Notes under the pieces: model-generated
Databases searched by the model: none
Told to the model about the DNA's origin: nothing
Seen by the model: the letters and a program-made list of their open reading frames with translations, nothing else
Shown: positions 11,149 through 19,502 of the stretch, one piece after another
Layout of the letters: each line of letters starts with the position of its first letter
How positions within the stretch are numbered: the first letter of the stretch is position 1
DNA from: Microcella sp.
GTDB lineage: Bacteria > Actinomycetota > Actinomycetes > Actinomycetales > Microbacteriaceae
Assembly (NCBI RefSeq): GCF_030645145.1
Contig: NZ_JAUSMI010000091.1
Span: 1 to 39,329 of the forward strand
Direction of reading: 5' to 3'
DNA: 39,329 nt
Made by a program: the position numbers and the translations under genes

Positions 11149-12231
11149 TCAGGACGCGGTCTCGCCGAGGGACGCGAGTCGCGCCTCCTCGTCGGCCTGG
11201 ATGCACGACTCGATGACCGGGCCGATCGCGCCGTTCATGACGGCGTCGAGGTTGTAGGCCTTGTAGCCGGTGCGGTGATCGGCGATGCGGTTCTCGGGGA
11301 AGTTGTAGGTGCGGATGCGCTCCGAGCGATCCATGCCGCGGATCTGGCTCTTGCGCGCGTCGCTCGCCGCCGCGTCGATCTCCTCCTGCTGCTTCGCGAG
11401 GATGCGCGCGCGGAGGACGCGCATTGCGGCCTCGCGGTTCTGGATCTGGCTCTTCTCGTTCTGCATCGACACGACGATGCCGGTCGGGAGGTGCGTGATG
11501 CGCACGGCCGAGTCGGTCGTGTTGACGCTCTGACCGCCCGGGCCGGAGGAGCGGAAGACGTCGATCTTGAGGTCGTTCTGGCTGATCTCGACCTCTTCGG
11601 GCTCGTCGACCTCGGGGAAGACGAGGACGCCGGTCGTCGAGGTGTGGATGCGGCCCTGCGACTCGGTGGCGGGCACGCGCTGCACGCGGTGCACGCCGCC
11701 CTCGTACTTCATGCTCGCCCAGACGCCCTGCGACGGGTCGGTCGCGTTCGACTTGATCGCGACCTGCACGTTCTTGAAGCCGCCCATGTCGCTCTGCGTG
11801 GAGTCGAGGACCTCGACCTTCCAGCCGCGCGATTCGGCGTAGTACGAGTACATGCGCAGCAGATCGGCCGCGAAGAGCGCCGACTCCTCGCCGCCCTCGC
11901 CGCCCTTGATCTCCATGATGACGTCGCGGCCGTCGTCGGGGTCGCGCGGGATGAGCAGGCGGCGCAGCTTCTCCTGCGTCGTCGTCACGCGCTCCTCGAG
12001 GCTCGGGACCTCCTCGGCGAAGGCCTCGTCCTCCTTCGCGAGCTCGCGCGCGGCGACGAGGTCGTCCTGCGCCTGCACCCACACCTCGTGGGCGTGGACG
12101 ATGCGGCTGAGCTCGGCGTAGCGGCGGTTGAGCTTCTTGGAGCGCGCCGCGTCGGCGTGCACCGCGGGGTCGGCGAGCTGCTCCTGCAGCGCCTCGTGCT
12201 CGGCGATGAGTGCGGTGACCGAGTCGAACAT
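11149..12231 (-). CDS. prfA: peptide chain release factor 1
   Basis: Recognises UAA and UAG stop codons and triggers peptidyl-tRNA hydrolysis. The 360 residues include the stop-codon-reading PxT motif as PAT at 187-189 and the catalytic GGQ at 232-234 ([13 protein letters not shown]). The PAT motif in place of SPF identifies it as RF1, not RF2. The ATG at 12229-12231 is preceded by GAGGGAG. It lies 39 bases downstream of rho, with a hairpin in the gap, and upstream of prmC. Confidence 0.98.
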   Translation of the reverse strand: MFDSVTALIAEHEALQEQLADPAVHADAARSKKLNRRYAELSRIVHAHEVWVQAQDDLVAARELAKEDEAFAEEVPSLEERVTTTQEKLRRLLIPRDPDDGRDVIMEIKGGEGGEESALFAADLLRMYSYYAESRGWKVEVLDSTQSDMGGFKNVQVAIKSNATDPSQGVWASMKYEGGVHRVQRVPATESQGRIHTSTTGVLVFPEVDEPEEVEISQNDLKIDVFRSSGPGGQSVNTTDSAVRITHLPTGIVVSMQNEKSQIQNREAAMRVLRARILAKQQEEIDAAASDARKSQIRGMDRSERIRTYNFPENRIADHRTGYKAYNLDAVMNGAIGPVIESCIQADEEARLASLGETAS

Positions 12232-12247
12232 GGGTACTCCCTCGTCA

Positions 12248-12268
12248 GCGGGGGCGCGAGGCCCCCGC
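12248..12268 (-). terminator. hairpin between rho and prfA
   Basis: GCGGGGGC (12248-12255) and GCCCCCGC (12261-12268) form a perfect 8-bp all-GC stem with a 5-base loop, right after the rho stop codon. A U-tract is missing, so it is either a Rho-assisted or partial terminator or an mRNA-stability element between rho and prfA. It occupies the slot where M. tuberculosis has rpmE. Confidence 0.45.
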
Positions 12269-12270
12269 GA

Positions 12271-14328
12271 TCAGTCCTCCTTGTGGGCGGGCTGGGTGCG
12301 GTCGGCCTGCGGCAGCGCCTTCTGGATCTGCACGAGGAACTCGACGTTCGACGCGGTCTCCTTGAGCTTGCCGAGGACGACCTCGAGCGACTGCTGCGTG
12401 TCGTGGCCGGCGAGGGCGCGGCGGAGACGCCACGTGACCTTGACCTCCTCCGCGCCGAGCAGCATCTCCTCGCGGCGGGTGCCGGAGGCGGAGATGTCGA
12501 CGGCGGGGAAGATGCGCTTGTCGGCGAGCTGACGCGAGAGGCGGAGCTCCATGTTGCCGGTGCCCTTGAACTCCTCGAAGATCACCTCGTCCATCTTCGA
12601 GCCGGTCTCGACGAGCGCGGTCGCGAGGATGGTGAGCGAGCCGCCGTCCTCGATGTTGCGCGCGGCACCGAAGAAGCGCTTCGGCGGGTAGAGCGCCGCC
12701 GAGTCGACGCCGCCCGAGAGGATGCGCCCGCTCGTGGGCGCGGTCACGTTGTACGCGCGGCCGAGGCGGGTGATCGAGTCGAGGAGCACGACGACGTCGT
12801 GGCCGAGCTCGACGAGGCGCTTCGCGCGCTCGATGGCGAGCTCGGCGACCGTCGTGTGGTCCTCGGCGGGGCGGTCGAAGGTCGACGCGATGACCTCGCC
12901 CTTGACCGAGCGCTGCATGTCGGTGACCTCTTCGGGGCGCTCGTCGACGAGCACGACCATGAGGTGGACCTCGGGGTTGTTCTTCGCGATCGCGTTGGCG
13001 ATGGCCTGCAGCACGAGGGTTTTGCCCGCCTTGGGGGGCGAGACGATGAGGCCGCGCTGGCCCTTCCCGATGGGGGCGACGAGGTCGATGATGCGCGTCG
13101 AGAGCTTCTGCGGCTCGGTCTCGAGGCGCAGGCGCTCCTGCGGGTAGAGCGGCGTGAGCTTGCCGAACTCGACGCGCGCGCCGGCCTCCTCGACGGTCTG
13201 ACCGTTGATCGAGTCGATAGAGACGAGCGCGTTGTACTTCTGGCGGCCCTGGCTCTCGCCCTCGCGGGGCTGGCGGATCGCTCCCACGACGGCGTCACCC
13301 TTGCGCAGGTGGTACTTCTTCACCTGGCCGAGCGACACGTAGACGTCGCTCGGTCCCGGGAGGTAGCCGGTCGTGCGCACGAATGCATAGTTGTCGAGCA
13401 CGTCGAGGATGCCCGCGACGGGGATGAGGACGTCGTCCTCGCCGACCTCGGGCTCGAAGTCGTCGCCGGCAGGGCCGCGTCCGCGCTTGCGGTCACGGCC
13501 TCGGCCGCGACCACGGCCGTCGGCATCCTGGTCGGCGCGCTCGCCCTGCGGGCCGTTCTGGTTCTGCTGGCCGTTCTGGTTCTGCTGGCCGCGCTGGCCG
13601 CCCTGGGCCTGCTGGGCCTTCTGCGCCTGCTGGCCGTCCTGCGCGGGCTGGCCGTCCTGGCCCCGCCCACCCTGGCGCCCGGCCGGAGCGGCGTCGGCCT
13701 GCTCGGGCTGCTGGACGTTCTGGTTGCGGTCGCGGTTGCGGCGGTTGCGGTTGCGGTTGCGACCGCGGCCGCCGCTGCTCTCGGCGTCGTCGTCGGTGCC
13801 GTCGGCATCGCTCGATCGCTCGGCATCGCTCGACGCGGCGCCCTCGGTGGGCGCGACGTCGACACCGGCGGCGGCGCCGGCGGCGTGCTCGCGCGCGGAA
13901 CGGCGGCCGGAGCGACGCTCGGCGGGACCCTCGGTCGACGGCTCGGGCGCGGAAGCGGCGTCATCGCCGGATGCGGCGGCCTCGGAGGCCTGGGTGGGAG
14001 CGGCGGTCACGGTGCCGCTCGTCACGCGCCGCGAACCACGGCGCGCCGGCGCCTCGGCACGGGCTGCGGGCGCCTCGGCGGCGACGTCGGTGCTCGATTC
14101 GGTGCCGGCCTCGTCACTGGCGGGCGCGGCGTCGGTCGACAGGTCGGCGTCGGCGACGACGCTCCCGCCTCCCTGCAGCGCGACGATCGCCGCGAGGAGG
14201 TCGCCCTTGCGGAGCTTGGAGACCCCGGTGATGCCGAGCTCGGTCGCAAGCTGCTGGAGCTGCGGGAGCTTGAGGGAGGTCAGGTCGGATGCGGCCGCGC
14301 TCGAAGCGCGGTCGGTGGTGTCAGTCAC
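12271..14328 (-). CDS. rho: transcription termination factor Rho with long disordered insert
   Basis: Hexameric RNA-dependent ATPase that releases RNA polymerase at C-rich sites. The 685-residue protein has an N-terminal Rho_N helical segment (about 12-48), then a roughly 240-residue low-complexity insert (about 50-290): first acidic/Ala/Ser-rich, then Asn/Gln/Gly/Arg-rich with [14 protein letters not shown]. The cold-shock-like RNA-binding domain starts near 300, and the RecA-type ATPase has Walker A SPPKAGKT ending at residue 437. The GTG start (14326-14328) has AAAGGA 10 bases upstream. The insert is typical of Micrococcus and Mycobacterium Rho and adds RNA affinity there. Confidence 0.97.
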   Translation of the reverse strand: MTDTTDRASSAAASDLTSLKLPQLQQLATELGITGVSKLRKGDLLAAIVALQGGGSVVADADLSTDAAPASDEAGTESSTDVAAEAPAARAEAPARRGSRRVTSGTVTAAPTQASEAAASGDDAASAPEPSTEGPAERRSGRRSAREHAAGAAAGVDVAPTEGAASSDAERSSDADGTDDDAESSGGRGRNRNRNRRNRDRNQNVQQPEQADAAPAGRQGGRGQDGQPAQDGQQAQKAQQAQGGQRGQQNQNGQQNQNGPQGERADQDADGRGRGRGRDRKRGRGPAGDDFEPEVGEDDVLIPVAGILDVLDNYAFVRTTGYLPGPSDVYVSLGQVKKYHLRKGDAVVGAIRQPREGESQGRQKYNALVSIDSINGQTVEEAGARVEFGKLTPLYPQERLRLETEPQKLSTRIIDLVAPIGKGQRGLIVSPPKAGKTLVLQAIANAIAKNNPEVHLMVVLVDERPEEVTDMQRSVKGEVIASTFDRPAEDHTTVAELAIERAKRLVELGHDVVVLLDSITRLGRAYNVTAPTSGRILSGGVDSAALYPPKRFFGAARNIEDGGSLTILATALVETGSKMDEVIFEEFKGTGNMELRLSRQLADKRIFPAVDISASGTRREEMLLGAEEVKVTWRLRRALAGHDTQQSLEVVLGKLKETASNVEFLVQIQKALPQADRTQPAHKED
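13551..13590 (-). repeat. 18-bp tandem repeat inside rho
   Basis: The 18-base unit ggccgttctggttctgct occurs twice in perfect tandem (13551-13568, 13569-13586) and begins a third copy. Read on the minus strand it encodes a Gln/Asn/Gly hexapeptide repeat in the disordered insert. The adjacent stretch 13721-13763 is a degenerate ggttgc repeat encoding Arg-Asn dipeptides. In-frame units mean that slippage would change length without destroying Rho. Confidence 0.85.
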
Positions 14329-14458
14329 GGAGGTGGTGTCCTTTCGACTCCGGGCATGGTGCCGCGGAGGATGCTGATCGCTTCGGACCGACCGCACGGG
14401 AGGCGGTGATGATGAACCGGGAAACGGGCGCAACGCGATGCCGCGGTACGAGCCGGTG

Positions 14459-14476
14459 AAAAAGCGATAGCTGCTT
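14459..14476 (-). terminator. weak terminator-like element downstream of thrB
   Basis: On the minus strand, AAGC and GCTT (14473-14476 and 14462-14465) flank a 7-base loop and are followed by further Ts, giving a short stem with a T-run just after the thrB stop. The stem is only 4 bp, so termination would be weak. The surrounding gap 14329-14498 must also hold the rho leader and possibly a promoter; I cannot point to a convincing -35/-10 pair. Confidence 0.25.
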
Positions 14477-14498
14477 GGGGATGCCCGGGGAGGTGGGC

Positions 14499-15449
14499 CT
14501 AAGCCGCGGCCTCGACCGGATGCGCCACCACTGTAGCACCCTTGAAATCGACCGCGAGCATGTGCGACTGCCACGGTGTGGCGGCGTTCTGCGCGACGAT
14601 CTCGGCGGCGGCGAGACGCTGCGCGGGGTCGCCGCACAGCACCAGGATCGAGGGCCCGGCGCCGGAGACGACGGCTGCGAAGCCGTTCGCGCGGAGCACC
14701 TGGATGAGGGCATCCGTCTCGGGCATCGCGCTCGCCCGGTAGTTCTGATGGAGCTTGTCCTCCGTGGCCGCGAACAGCAGTTCGGGGCTCTGGATGAGCG
14801 CGGCGATGAGGAGGGCGGAGCGCGAGACGTTGAAGATCGCGTCCTCGTGCGGGACGGACTCCGGCTGCAGCGAGCGGGCGAGAGCGGTCGACATCGTGGT
14901 CGACTCGGGGACGCATACGAGCAGCGAGACGCCGCGGTGGACGGTGAGCCGCTTGTGCTGCGGGCCCTGCGGCGTCATCCAGGCGATCGTGAGACCGCCG
15001 AAGAGGGCGGGAGCGACGTTGTCGGGGTGGCCCTCGAGCTCGGTCGCGCGCGCGAGGAGGCCGTCGGCGTCGATGGCGACGATGCCCTCGAGCAGGCCCT
15101 TCGCCGCCATGATGCCGCCGACGATCGCCGCGCCCGACGAGCCCATGCCGCGGCCGTGCGGGATGACGTTGTGGGCGACGAGCTCGAGCCCGGGCATCTC
15201 GACCCCGTAGTGGTCGAAGGTGTGCCGGATGGAGCGGACGATGAGGTTCGACTCGTCGGTCGGGACCTCCCCCTCCCCCACTCCCTCGACGCGGACGGTC
15301 GCCCCGGGGGCGTCGCGCACGGCGACGTCGAGCTCGTCGTACACCGAGAGCGCGAGGCCGAGGGTGTCGAAGCCGGGCCCGAGGTTCGCGGTCGTCGCCG
15401 GCACCTTGACGTGCACGCGGCGGCCGGCGAGGCGCGGGTCGACGGCCAT
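14499..15449 (-). CDS. thrB: homoserine kinase
   Basis: Phosphorylates L-homoserine with ATP, giving O-phosphohomoserine for threonine synthase. It is a GHMP-family kinase of 316 residues: the N-terminal VKVPATTANLGPGFDTLGLA (15-34), and the phosphate-binding loop PHGRGMGSSGAA (97-108). The C-terminal GHMP_C part holds VSGAGPSILVL. The ATG at 15447-15449 shares one base with the thrC stop (TGATG), so translation is likely coupled. The longer upstream reading overlaps thrC and is rejected. Confidence 0.97.
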   Translation of the reverse strand: MAVDPRLAGRRVHVKVPATTANLGPGFDTLGLALSVYDELDVAVRDAPGATVRVEGVGEGEVPTDESNLIVRSIRHTFDHYGVEMPGLELVAHNVIPHGRGMGSSGAAIVGGIMAAKGLLEGIVAIDADGLLARATELEGHPDNVAPALFGGLTIAWMTPQGPQHKRLTVHRGVSLLVCVPESTTMSTALARSLQPESVPHEDAIFNVSRSALLIAALIQSPELLFAATEDKLHQNYRASAMPETDALIQVLRANGFAAVVSGAGPSILVLCGDPAQRLAAAEIVAQNAATPWQSHMLAVDFKGATVVAHPVEAAA

Positions 15450-16531
15450 CAGTGGCCGCCCTTCACGAGGCCGAGGACGTCGGCGACCTCCGCGGTGTCG
15501 ACGGGGACGACGGTCGGGGCGACCTCGCTGCCGTCGGCGCGCTTGAGCGCCCACTGCGGATCCTTGAGGCCGTGGCCGGTGACCGTGAGCACGACGCGCG
15601 CGCCGCGAGGGATCACGCCGGCGTCGGCACGCTCGAGGAGCCCGGCGACCGAGATCGCCGATGCCGGCTCGACGAAGATCCCGACCTCCTGCGAGAGGAG
15701 GCGGTGCGCCTCGAGGATGCCCGCGTCATCGATCGCTCCGAAGTAGCCGTCGCTGTCGGCCTGCGCCGCGAGGGCGAGCTCCCACGAGGCGGGGTTGCCG
15801 ATGCGGATCGCGCTCGCGATCGTCTCGGGCTTGCGCACGACCTCGCCCGTGACGAGCGGGGCGGAACCTGCGGCCTGGAAGCCGAACATGCGCGGCAGCG
15901 TCGTCGCGACGCCGCGCGCGAGCTCCTCGCGGTAGCCGCGGTGGTAGGCCGTGTAGTTGCCGGCGTTGCCGACGGGGAGGATGTGGAAGTCGGGAGCGTC
16001 GCCGAGGACCTCGACGACCTCGTACGCCGCAGTCTTCTGCCCCTCGATGCGATCGGGGTTCACCGAGTTGACGAGATGCACGGGGTAGTTCGCGGCGAGC
16101 TCGCGCGCGATGTCGAGGCAGTCATCGAAGTTGCCCTGGATCTGGATGATCTCGGCCTTGTGCGCGACCGCCTGGCTGAGCTTGCCCATCGCGATCTTGC
16201 CCTCGGGCACGAGCACGGCGGCGGTGATGCCCGCGTGGGTCGCGTAGGCCGCGGCGGACGCGGACGTGTTGCCCGTCGAGGCGCAGATGACGGCCTTCGC
16301 GCCGTGCTCGACGGCCTTCGAGATCGCCATCGTCATGCCGCGATCCTTGAACGAGCCCGTGGGGTTCATCCCCTCGAACTTGACCCACACCTCGGCGCCC
16401 GTGCGCTCGGAGAGGTAGCGGGCCGGGATGAGCGGCGTGCCGCCCTCGCCGAGCGTGACGACCGGGGTCGCCTCGCTGATGTCCAGTCGGTCGGCGTACT
16501 CGCGCAGAACGCCGCGCCACTGCTTCGCCAT
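15449..16531 (-). CDS. thrC: threonine synthase
   Basis: PLP enzyme converting O-phosphohomoserine to threonine. The 360-residue product is the compact class found in actinobacteria. The PLP-binding lysine is Lys62 in [11 protein letters not shown], followed by the [13 protein letters not shown] phosphate-binding loop near 85 and the glycine-rich [11 protein letters not shown] segment near 187. It is directly adjacent to the hom stop (no intervening base) and overlaps thrB by one base, forming a hom-thrC-thrB run. Confidence 0.98.
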   Translation of the reverse strand: MAKQWRGVLREYADRLDISEATPVVTLGEGGTPLIPARYLSERTGAEVWVKFEGMNPTGSFKDRGMTMAISKAVEHGAKAVICASTGNTSASAAAYATHAGITAAVLVPEGKIAMGKLSQAVAHKAEIIQIQGNFDDCLDIARELAANYPVHLVNSVNPDRIEGQKTAAYEVVEVLGDAPDFHILPVGNAGNYTAYHRGYREELARGVATTLPRMFGFQAAGSAPLVTGEVVRKPETIASAIRIGNPASWELALAAQADSDGYFGAIDDAGILEAHRLLSQEVGIFVEPASAISVAGLLERADAGVIPRGARVVLTVTGHGLKDPQWALKRADGSEVAPTVVPVDTAEVADVLGLVKGGH

Positions 16532-17860
16532 CTACAGTCCTTCTACTCGCAGCACGCCGGTCACGCTGTGGACGACCGTGCTGGTGGTCAGTGCCGCGAC
16601 CGTTGCGGCGAGATCGGCCTCCGAGGCCTCATGGGTGCCGATCACCAGAGTAGCGGCGGGAGCCATCGCTCCCTCGCCCTCGGCGATCGACACGACGGAC
16701 TGTTCGACCGTCTCGACGGAGACCCCGTGCTCGCTGAAGAGGGTCGCGATCATCGCGAGCACGCCGGGCTGGTCCGCCACCTGGAGGGTGATCTGGTAGC
16801 GGGTGGTGACGGCGCTGATGGGCAGCACCGGAAGATTCGCGTGCGTCGACTCCGCGACGCCGGGTCCGCCGACGACGTGGCGGCGAGCGGCCGAGACGAC
16901 GTCGCCGAGGACGGCGGAGGCGGTCTGGATGCCGCCGGCGCCGGCGCCGTAGAACATGAGCGGGCCCGCGGCCTCCGCCTCGACGAAGACCGCGTTGTTC
17001 GCGCCGTGCACCGCGGCGAGCGGATGCTCGTCGGGAACGAGCGCGGGGTAGACACGGGCGGAGACGCCCTCGGTCAGGGTCTCGGGGTCGACGATCTTCT
17101 CGCAGATCGCGAGCAGCTTGACGACGTAGCCGGCCTTGCGGGCCGCGCGCACGTCGTCGAGCGTGACCTCGGTGATGCCCTCGCGGTAGACCGCGTCGGC
17201 CGGCACGAGCGTGTGGAACGCGAGGCTCGCGAGGATGCCCGCCTTCTGCGCCGCGTCGTAGCCGCCGATGTCGGCGGTCGGGTCCGCCTCCGCGTAGCCG
17301 AGCTCCGTGGCGGTGGCGAGCGCCTGCTCCATGGTCTCGCCGTGCTTGTCCATGCGGTCGAGGATGAAGTTGGTCGTGCCGTTGACGATGCCGAGGATGC
17401 GCGTGACGCGGTCGCCGGCGAGCGAATCGCGCAGCGGGCGGATGATCGGGATCGCCCCGCCGACCGCGGCCTCGTAGTAGAGCTGCGCGCCGACCTGCTC
17501 GGCGGCCTCGAACAGCTCGGGGCCGTGCGTGGCGAGGAGCGCCTTGTTGGCGGTGATGACATCGGCGCCCGAGTTCAGGGCCTGGAGGATGAGCGTGCGC
17601 GCCGGCTCCAGGCCGCCCATGAGCTCGACGACGATGTCGGCGCCCAGGATCAGGGACTCGGCGTCGGCGGTGAGCAGCTCGCGCGGGATGTCGGTCGTGC
17701 GCGGAGCATCCACATCGCGCACCGCGACGCCGACGAGCTCGATGCCGGCGCCCACGCGCGCGGCGAGCTCGTCGGCGTGGGTCAGCAGCTGGTCGGCGAC
17801 CTGGGCGCCGACGCTGCCGGCTCCCAGCAGGGCGATGCGGAGGTTGCGGTACTCGATCAC
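16532..17860 (-). CDS. hom: homoserine dehydrogenase with ACT domain
   Basis: Reduces aspartate semialdehyde to homoserine with NAD(P)H, the branch point to threonine, methionine and isoleucine. The 442 residues comprise a Rossmann domain (IALLGAGSVGAQV near 8-20), the catalytic domain with ITANKALLATHG and the GYAEADPTADIGGYDAAQK motif, and a C-terminal ACT domain (about 355-435, RYQITLQVADQPGVLAMIATLF region) that usually mediates threonine feedback inhibition. GTG start at 17858-17860 overlaps the lysA stop as GTGA. The much longer upstream reading runs through lysA and is rejected. Confidence 0.97.
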   Translation of the reverse strand: MIEYRNLRIALLGAGSVGAQVADQLLTHADELAARVGAGIELVGVAVRDVDAPRTTDIPRELLTADAESLILGADIVVELMGGLEPARTLILQALNSGADVITANKALLATHGPELFEAAEQVGAQLYYEAAVGGAIPIIRPLRDSLAGDRVTRILGIVNGTTNFILDRMDKHGETMEQALATATELGYAEADPTADIGGYDAAQKAGILASLAFHTLVPADAVYREGITEVTLDDVRAARKAGYVVKLLAICEKIVDPETLTEGVSARVYPALVPDEHPLAAVHGANNAVFVEAEAAGPLMFYGAGAGGIQTASAVLGDVVSAARRHVVGGPGVAESTHANLPVLPISAVTTRYQITLQVADQPGVLAMIATLFSEHGVSVETVEQSVVSIAEGEGAMAPAATLVIGTHEASEADLAATVAALTTSTVVHSVTGVLRVEGL

Positions 17861-19311
17861 GGGCGGGTGATCCTCTCGGGTCGGGCAGCGGGGTTCGGGG
17901 GCGCGTCGGCGTCGGCGATGCCGGCGTCGCGGCGGAGGAGGTCGGCCTCGGTCTCGCCGCGCACGATGACGCGGGCGGCGCCGTCGCGCACGGCGACGAC
18001 GGCAGGGCGGGCGAGGTAGTTGTAATTGCTCGCGAGCGAGAAGCAGTAGGCGCCGGTCGCGGGCACGGCGACGAGGTCGCCGGGCGCGACGTCGCCGGGC
18101 AGGTAGTCGGCCTGGACGACGATGTCGCCGCTCTCGCAGTGCTTGCCGGCGATGCGGACGAGCGCGGGGTCGGCGCTCGACGCGCGGCCGGCGAGGCGCA
18201 CGCCGTAGTCGGCGCCGTAGAGGGCGGGGCGGGCGTTGTCGCTCATGCCCCCGTCGACGCTCACGTAGCGGCGCACGGCCGTCGTGCCGTCGTCGGTCGT
18301 GACGACGACGTCCTTCGTCGTGCCGACCTCGTAGAGCGTGACGCCCGCGGGGCCGATGATCGTGCGGCCTGGCTCGACGGCGATGCGCGGCACGGGGATG
18401 CCGAGCTGGGCGCACACGGACCCGATCGCCTCGGCGAGCCCCGTCGCGATGCTCTCGATCGCGGGCGCCTCGTCGCTCTCGAGGTAGGCGATGCCGAAGC
18501 CGCCGCCGAGGTTGAGCTCGGGGACCTCTCCGCCGGCGAGCAGCTCGGCGTGCACGGCGAGCAGGCGCCGGGCGGCCTCGAGGAACCCGTCGACGACGAA
18601 GATCTGCGAGCCGATGTGCGAGTGCAGCCCGAGCAGGCGCAGGTGCGGCGCGTGGGCGCGGATGCGCGCGACGGCGTCGGCCGCCTCGGCGAGCGGGATG
18701 CCGAACTTCTGATCCTCGCGCGCCGTCGCGAGGTACTCGTGCGTGTGGGCGTGGACGCCCGAGTTGATGCGCACGCGCACCGCCTGCGTGCGGCCGTGCC
18801 GGGCGGCGGCCTCGGCGACGCGCTGGATCTCGAGCAGCGAGTCGATGACGATCGCGCCGACTCCGGCGCCGACCGCGCGATCGATCTCGGCGAGCGACTT
18901 GTTGTTGCCGTGGAGGCCTAGGCGGGCGGGGTCCGCTCCCGCCGCGAGCGCGACGGCGAGCTCCCCGCCGCTCGCGACGTCGATGTTGAGGCCCGCGTCG
19001 AGCATCCAGCGAACCACCTCGGTGCACAGGAAGGCCTTGCCTGCGTAGTAGACGACCGAATCGGAGCCGAGGGCCGAGAAGGCGGAGCGGAAGGCGTCGC
19101 GCGTGCGGGCGGCCCGCGAGCGGGCATCCGCCTCATCGATCACGTACAGGGGCGTGCCGAACTCGGCGGCGAGCGCCGGGGCGGGGACGCCGCCGATCAG
19201 GAGGAAGCCGTCGGCGCCGCGCACGGCCGAGGACGGCCAGACGTGCGCGGGCAGCGCGTTCGCATCGTCGGGGTGGCGGAGCCACGCCGGAGCGAGCGGG
19301 TTGACGGACAC
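17857..19311 (-). CDS. lysA: diaminopimelate decarboxylase
   Basis: Decarboxylates meso-diaminopimelate to lysine, the last step of lysine synthesis. It is a fold-III PLP enzyme of 484 residues: PLP lysine Lys92 in YYAGKAF, the HSHIGSQI motif, the ELNLGGGFGI phosphate-binding segment, EPGRTIIGPAG, and the catalytic cysteine in GKHCESGD contributed across the dimer. I chose the GTG at 19309-19311 because GTGAGG precedes it at 8 bases; in-frame GTGs at 19320 and 19350 would add 3 or 13 residues. Its stop overlaps hom. Confidence 0.96.
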   Translation of the reverse strand: MSVNPLAPAWLRHPDDANALPAHVWPSSAVRGADGFLLIGGVPAPALAAEFGTPLYVIDEADARSRAARTRDAFRSAFSALGSDSVVYYAGKAFLCTEVVRWMLDAGLNIDVASGGELAVALAAGADPARLGLHGNNKSLAEIDRAVGAGVGAIVIDSLLEIQRVAEAAARHGRTQAVRVRINSGVHAHTHEYLATAREDQKFGIPLAEAADAVARIRAHAPHLRLLGLHSHIGSQIFVVDGFLEAARRLLAVHAELLAGGEVPELNLGGGFGIAYLESDEAPAIESIATGLAEAIGSVCAQLGIPVPRIAVEPGRTIIGPAGVTLYEVGTTKDVVVTTDDGTTAVRRYVSVDGGMSDNARPALYGADYGVRLAGRASSADPALVRIAGKHCESGDIVVQADYLPGDVAPGDLVAVPATGAYCFSLASNYNYLARPAVVAVRDGAARVIVRGETEADLLRRDAGIADADAPPNPAARPERITRP

Positions 19312-19330
19312 GGAACGCACCTCACGGGGA

Positions 19331-19352
19331 TCTGCACGGAAGTTCTGCACGG
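19331..19352 (-). repeat. 9-bp direct repeat upstream of lysA
   Basis: TCTGCACGG occurs at 19331-19339 and 19344-19352 (13-bp period, slightly more than one helical turn), 20 to 41 bases upstream of the chosen lysA start. A direct-repeat operator for a lysine-operon regulator is possible; equally it may be chance. If lysA starts at GTG 19350, the repeat is largely coding. Confidence 0.3.
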
Positions 19353-19468
19353 GAGTGAGGCGAGCGAACCCGGATTGGTCCCTGAAGCCAGGGGAATTCT
19401 ACCGTGCGCCGACCCGGGCCTTTCGCCCCCGGGCGGCGACGGGGCGCCGGAGCACACTGGGCGGGCGA

Positions 19469-19486
19469 CGAGACGGCGCCGTCTCG
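19469..19486 (+). promoter_or_regulatory. 18-bp perfect palindrome upstream of the beta-CASP gene
   Basis: CGAGACGGCGCCGTCTCG is a perfect 18-bp palindrome ending 16 bases before the ATG at 19503 and just before the GGAGGGAG ribosome-binding site. As DNA it could be an operator for a dimeric regulator. As RNA it folds into a 7-bp stem with a GCGC loop next to the ribosome-binding site, which would suit feedback by an RNA-processing enzyme. Confidence 0.5.
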
Positions 19487-19502
19487 CGCGGAGGGAGCGG
19501 AC

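Noticed and set aside
10531-14409. 1292-codon plus-strand open frame over prmC, prfA and rho
   Set aside because: Long but antisense to three conserved genes; the product is repetitive Leu/Ala/Arg/Gly with no domain. It is a by-product of GC-rich third positions on the minus strand.
12271-14916. extended start for rho (881 residues)
   Set aside because: The extension reads through the intergenic leader and into thrB in another frame; GTG 14328 with AAAGGA upstream gives the usual Rho_N start.
15452-18019. 855-codon plus-strand open frame over thrC and hom
   Set aside because: Antisense to thrC and hom, and composed of shadow-type sequence.
19411-19434. GC-rich imperfect inverted repeat with CCCGGG arms (cccgggcctttcgcccccggg) upstream of the beta-CASP gene
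   Set aside because: Short arms of a sequence expected often at this GC content and no U-tract; not listed as a terminator because no gene ends there.
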